Shown here: piece by piece, positions 62,571 through 64,000 of the stretch | Layout of the letters: every line of letters begins with the position of its first letter | Numbering within the stretch: the stretch's first letter is position 1 | DNA from: JBEKTW01 sp963727845 | GTDB lineage: Bacteria > Bacteroidota > Ignavibacteria > UBA10030 > SZUA-254 | DNA: 64,000 nucleotides | Reading direction: 5' to 3' | NCBI GenBank assembly: GCA_963727845.1 | Contig: CAVSHI010000003.1 | Span: forward strand, 1,178,001 to 1,242,000 | Notes under the pieces: generated by a model | The model's input: the letters and a program-made list of their open reading frames with translations, nothing else | Databases searched by the model: none | What the model was told of the DNA's origin: nothing | Made by a program: the position numbers and the translations under genes

Positions 62571-63116
62571 ATGCGGAGGCGAAAGCAAATGCGATTGAGG
62601 GAGTACGATTACACGTCGCCAGGGGCATATTTTGTCACGGTTTGCACGAAAGATCGGATTGAATTATTCGGACAGGTCGTAGAGGGGGAATTGATCCGAA
62701 ATGATTATGCCAATATCGTCGAGGCATGTTGGGATGAATTACCGCTGCATTATCCAAACATCCAATTGGATGAATTCCAGGTAATGCCCAATCATGTCCA
62801 TGGAATTATCATAATAAATGATGATACCGTAGGGTCGAGGCATGCCTCGACCCTACGGGAAACGAATAATACCTTGGGCAATATCGTTGGATCATTCAAA
62901 TCTGCTGTGACAAAACGCATCAATGAAATCCGGAAAACACCGTCCGTATCAATCTGGCAGCCCAAGTATTACGATCATATCATCCGCAACGGAAAATCTT
63001 TGAACCGAATCCGCGAATATATCAAGACCAATCCTCAACAGTGGATCCGAGATAAAGAAAACGCGAGGTGCGATGGTGTGGATCAATTCGACCACTGGTT
63101 GATCAAAGAAGGATGA
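62571..63116 (+). CDS. REP-associated tyrosine transposase (Y1 HUH family, RAYT)
   Basis: 181 residues from ATG 62571; the longer frame would overlap ggt. The opening RLREYDYTSPGAYFVTVCTK, the HUH motif in QVMPNHVHGIIII, and KYYDHIIRNGKSLNRIREYI with the catalytic tyrosine are diagnostic of RAYTs, IS200/IS605-like proteins thought to spread REP palindromes. Residues about 86-96 (TVGSRHASTLR) are encoded by a perfect 32-bp palindrome. It may be responsible for one of the dispersed repeat families in the window. Confidence 0.9.
   Translation: MRRRKQMRLREYDYTSPGAYFVTVCTKDRIELFGQVVEGELIRNDYANIVEACWDELPLHYPNIQLDEFQVMPNHVHGIIIINDDTVGSRHASTLRETNNTLGNIVGSFKSAVTKRINEIRKTPSVSIWQPKYYDHIIRNGKSLNRIREYIKTNPQQWIRDKENARCDGVDQFDHWLIKEG
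62827..62858. repeat. Perfect 32-bp palindrome inside the RAYT gene
   Basis: The half-site ccgtagggtcgaggca is followed at once by its exact complement. It is in frame and adds a short loop between the HUH motif and the later helices. Confidence 0.95.
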
Positions 63117-63150
63117 TAGAAGATTCCCTTGTGCTCCGGAAACCATCCTC

Positions 63151-63179
63151 TTGACACCCACGCATTCATTTTGTACATT
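63151..63179 (+). promoter_or_regulatory. Consensus-like promoter
   Basis: TTGACA (63151-63156), 17 bp ending TTTTG, TACATT (63174-63179). It lies 45 bp before the ATG of the following membrane-protein gene. Confidence 0.7.
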
Positions 63180-63223
63180 TAACGATTAAATAACGTTTTC
63201 GAGCAGCATAAACCGAGGTGCGT

Positions 63224-63871
63224 ATGATGTTCATCTGGCTCATTGTCGGTGTCGTTCTCGTCTCAATAGCTTTTTTCATACCGGGGAATGGTCCCGACCT
63301 CTGGCCATCGCTGCACGCGGCGGGAATCGCCGCGGCGGTCTATCTCATCGTGCTCACCGCTTTTATGGCGAGAAGGCCTTTTCCGGTGAAGACCCGAATT
63401 GCCATCTGGACGGTCTTTCTTGCCGGCGGCGTGTCGCTGTTTGCCGGCTGGAAGACCCTTGACGAAGAATCCCACTGGCAGAAAGCCCGGCTGAATGAAA
63501 TTCTCGGAGTCATTATCCGTGGTGTCAATACGTCGTATACACATGACACACTCATACAGATACTGAAATACTACCATTCACCGGAGAATAAGCCGATGCG
63601 ATCCCTGGGACAAGTTTTCCTGGGGAAATATCCGAACTGCAGAGACGGCAAACCAATCGCGACGGCGCAGCATGTCGACCGGAGACCGGAGTACGATACC
63701 CTCTATATGTATCCGGTCGTCGTGACGGACACCGAAATCGTGCTCGCTGCCTCGCACAAGTATGCGAGAGGGAGAGACCCTGCATTCAAAAACGTCAACG
63801 GGAAAACCGGCATGGTGCAAATACGACAGACCTTAACACCGAAAGGGATTCGCTATGAATCGGACAATTAA
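63224..63871 (+). CDS. Membrane protein of unknown function
   Basis: 215 residues from ATG 63224; GTG 63218 and ATG 63227 are close alternatives. Three hydrophobic segments fill the first 75 residues (FIWLIVGVVLVSIAFFIPG and two more). A soluble C-terminal part follows, with no recognised motif apart from paired tyrosines and RTL-like beta segments. It overlaps the next gene by 17 bp. No family recognised. Confidence 0.6.
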   Translation: MMFIWLIVGVVLVSIAFFIPGNGPDLWPSLHAAGIAAAVYLIVLTAFMARRPFPVKTRIAIWTVFLAGGVSLFAGWKTLDEESHWQKARLNEILGVIIRGVNTSYTHDTLIQILKYYHSPENKPMRSLGQVFLGKYPNCRDGKPIATAQHVDRRPEYDTLYMYPVVVTDTEIVLAASHKYARGRDPAFKNVNGKTGMVQIRQTLTPKGIRYESDN

Positions 63872-64000
63872 GCCAACTTCCGTGCCGGCACAGAAATCTG
63901 CGTTTGAAATCTCCGCATGGAAAATCCGGTGGCTGGTTGCATTCACGTTTGCCACAATCGGGCTGGCTCATGAATTCTATGAACCCCCGGGCATCAATAC
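63855..64000 (+). CDS. Partial membrane protein, cut by the window end
   Basis: The frame opens MNRTIKPTSVPAQKSAFEIS and continues into a hydrophobic segment (IRWLVAFTFATIGLAHEF) up to the window edge. The start lies inside the previous gene (17-bp overlap), suggesting coupled translation. Too little is present to name it. Confidence 0.5.
   Translation, partial: MNRTIKPTSVPAQKSAFEISAWKIRWLVAFTFATIGLAHEFYEPPGIN

Overview
The window looks like the chromosome of an uncultured member of the Bacteroidota/Ignavibacteria branch of the FCB group. A very large secreted protein ends in a type IX secretion (T9SS) type A sorting domain with the NYPNPFNPTT motif typical of that branch. A second secreted protein ends in a similar beta-rich tail, TonB-dependent receptors are present, and the dispersed intergenic palindromes fit such genomes. 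The taxonomy is inferred from protein style only; no rRNA or tRNA gene was seen.

Layout. 1-7.8 kb holds housekeeping genes: a YbgC-like thioesterase, a Trm112-like zinc peptide, nadC, a Wzx-like flippase, a DUF2779 nuclease-like protein, a DUF1385 membrane protein, prfA and, on the minus strand, tadA. 7.95-12.1 kb is one giant secreted nuclease-fold/FN3-like/T9SS protein. 12.1-20.4 kb is arginine biosynthesis: argD on the minus strand, and argC-argJ-[GIY-YIG insert]-argB-argR-argG-argH on the plus strand. argB/argR/argG overlap by a few bases, ArgR is the regulator, and two near-consensus ARG boxes lie upstream of argD.

20.4-27.7 kb is an accessory, decaying island. It contains an unknown gene followed directly by an integron-type attC site, then a frameshifted DUF4238 gene, then a Ser/Thr kinase-TPR gene split exactly by an IS5-type element (TSD CTAG, reading frame continuous across it). 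A second insertion sequence (IS256/MULE type) has landed inside a copy of a dispersed repeat.

27.7-42.9 kb is an L-arabinose/arabinan locus: araB, araD, a second GIY-YIG gene between repeats, a GH172 protein, a FucI/AraA-like isomerase that probably takes the place of AraA, a twice-frameshifted DUF1680 (GH127/146) gene, an intact GH127, an M1 peptidase and a GH51 arabinofuranosidase. Side chains would be released outside the cytoplasm by the GH enzymes, then isomerised, phosphorylated and epimerised to xylulose 5-phosphate.

43.4-56.7 kb holds a secreted putative metalloprotease and a metal-related region: a His/Cys-rich small membrane protein, a TonB-dependent receptor with its own ExbB-ExbD-TonB, a CDF-like transporter with an altered metal site, a P1B ATPase, and a second receptor that also has a small His/Cys protein upstream. 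56.8-64 kb contains a carboxypeptidase-regulatory-domain protein, an RHH antitoxin, a Phd/ParE toxin-antitoxin pair, a zincin-like secreted protein, a gamma-glutamyltransferase, a REP-associated (Y1) transposase carrying a perfect 32-bp palindrome in its coding sequence, and two membrane proteins, the last cut by the window edge.

At least four families of palindromic dispersed repeats (called A-D here) sit in the intergenic spaces. Family A flanks both GIY-YIG genes and is the landing site of one IS.
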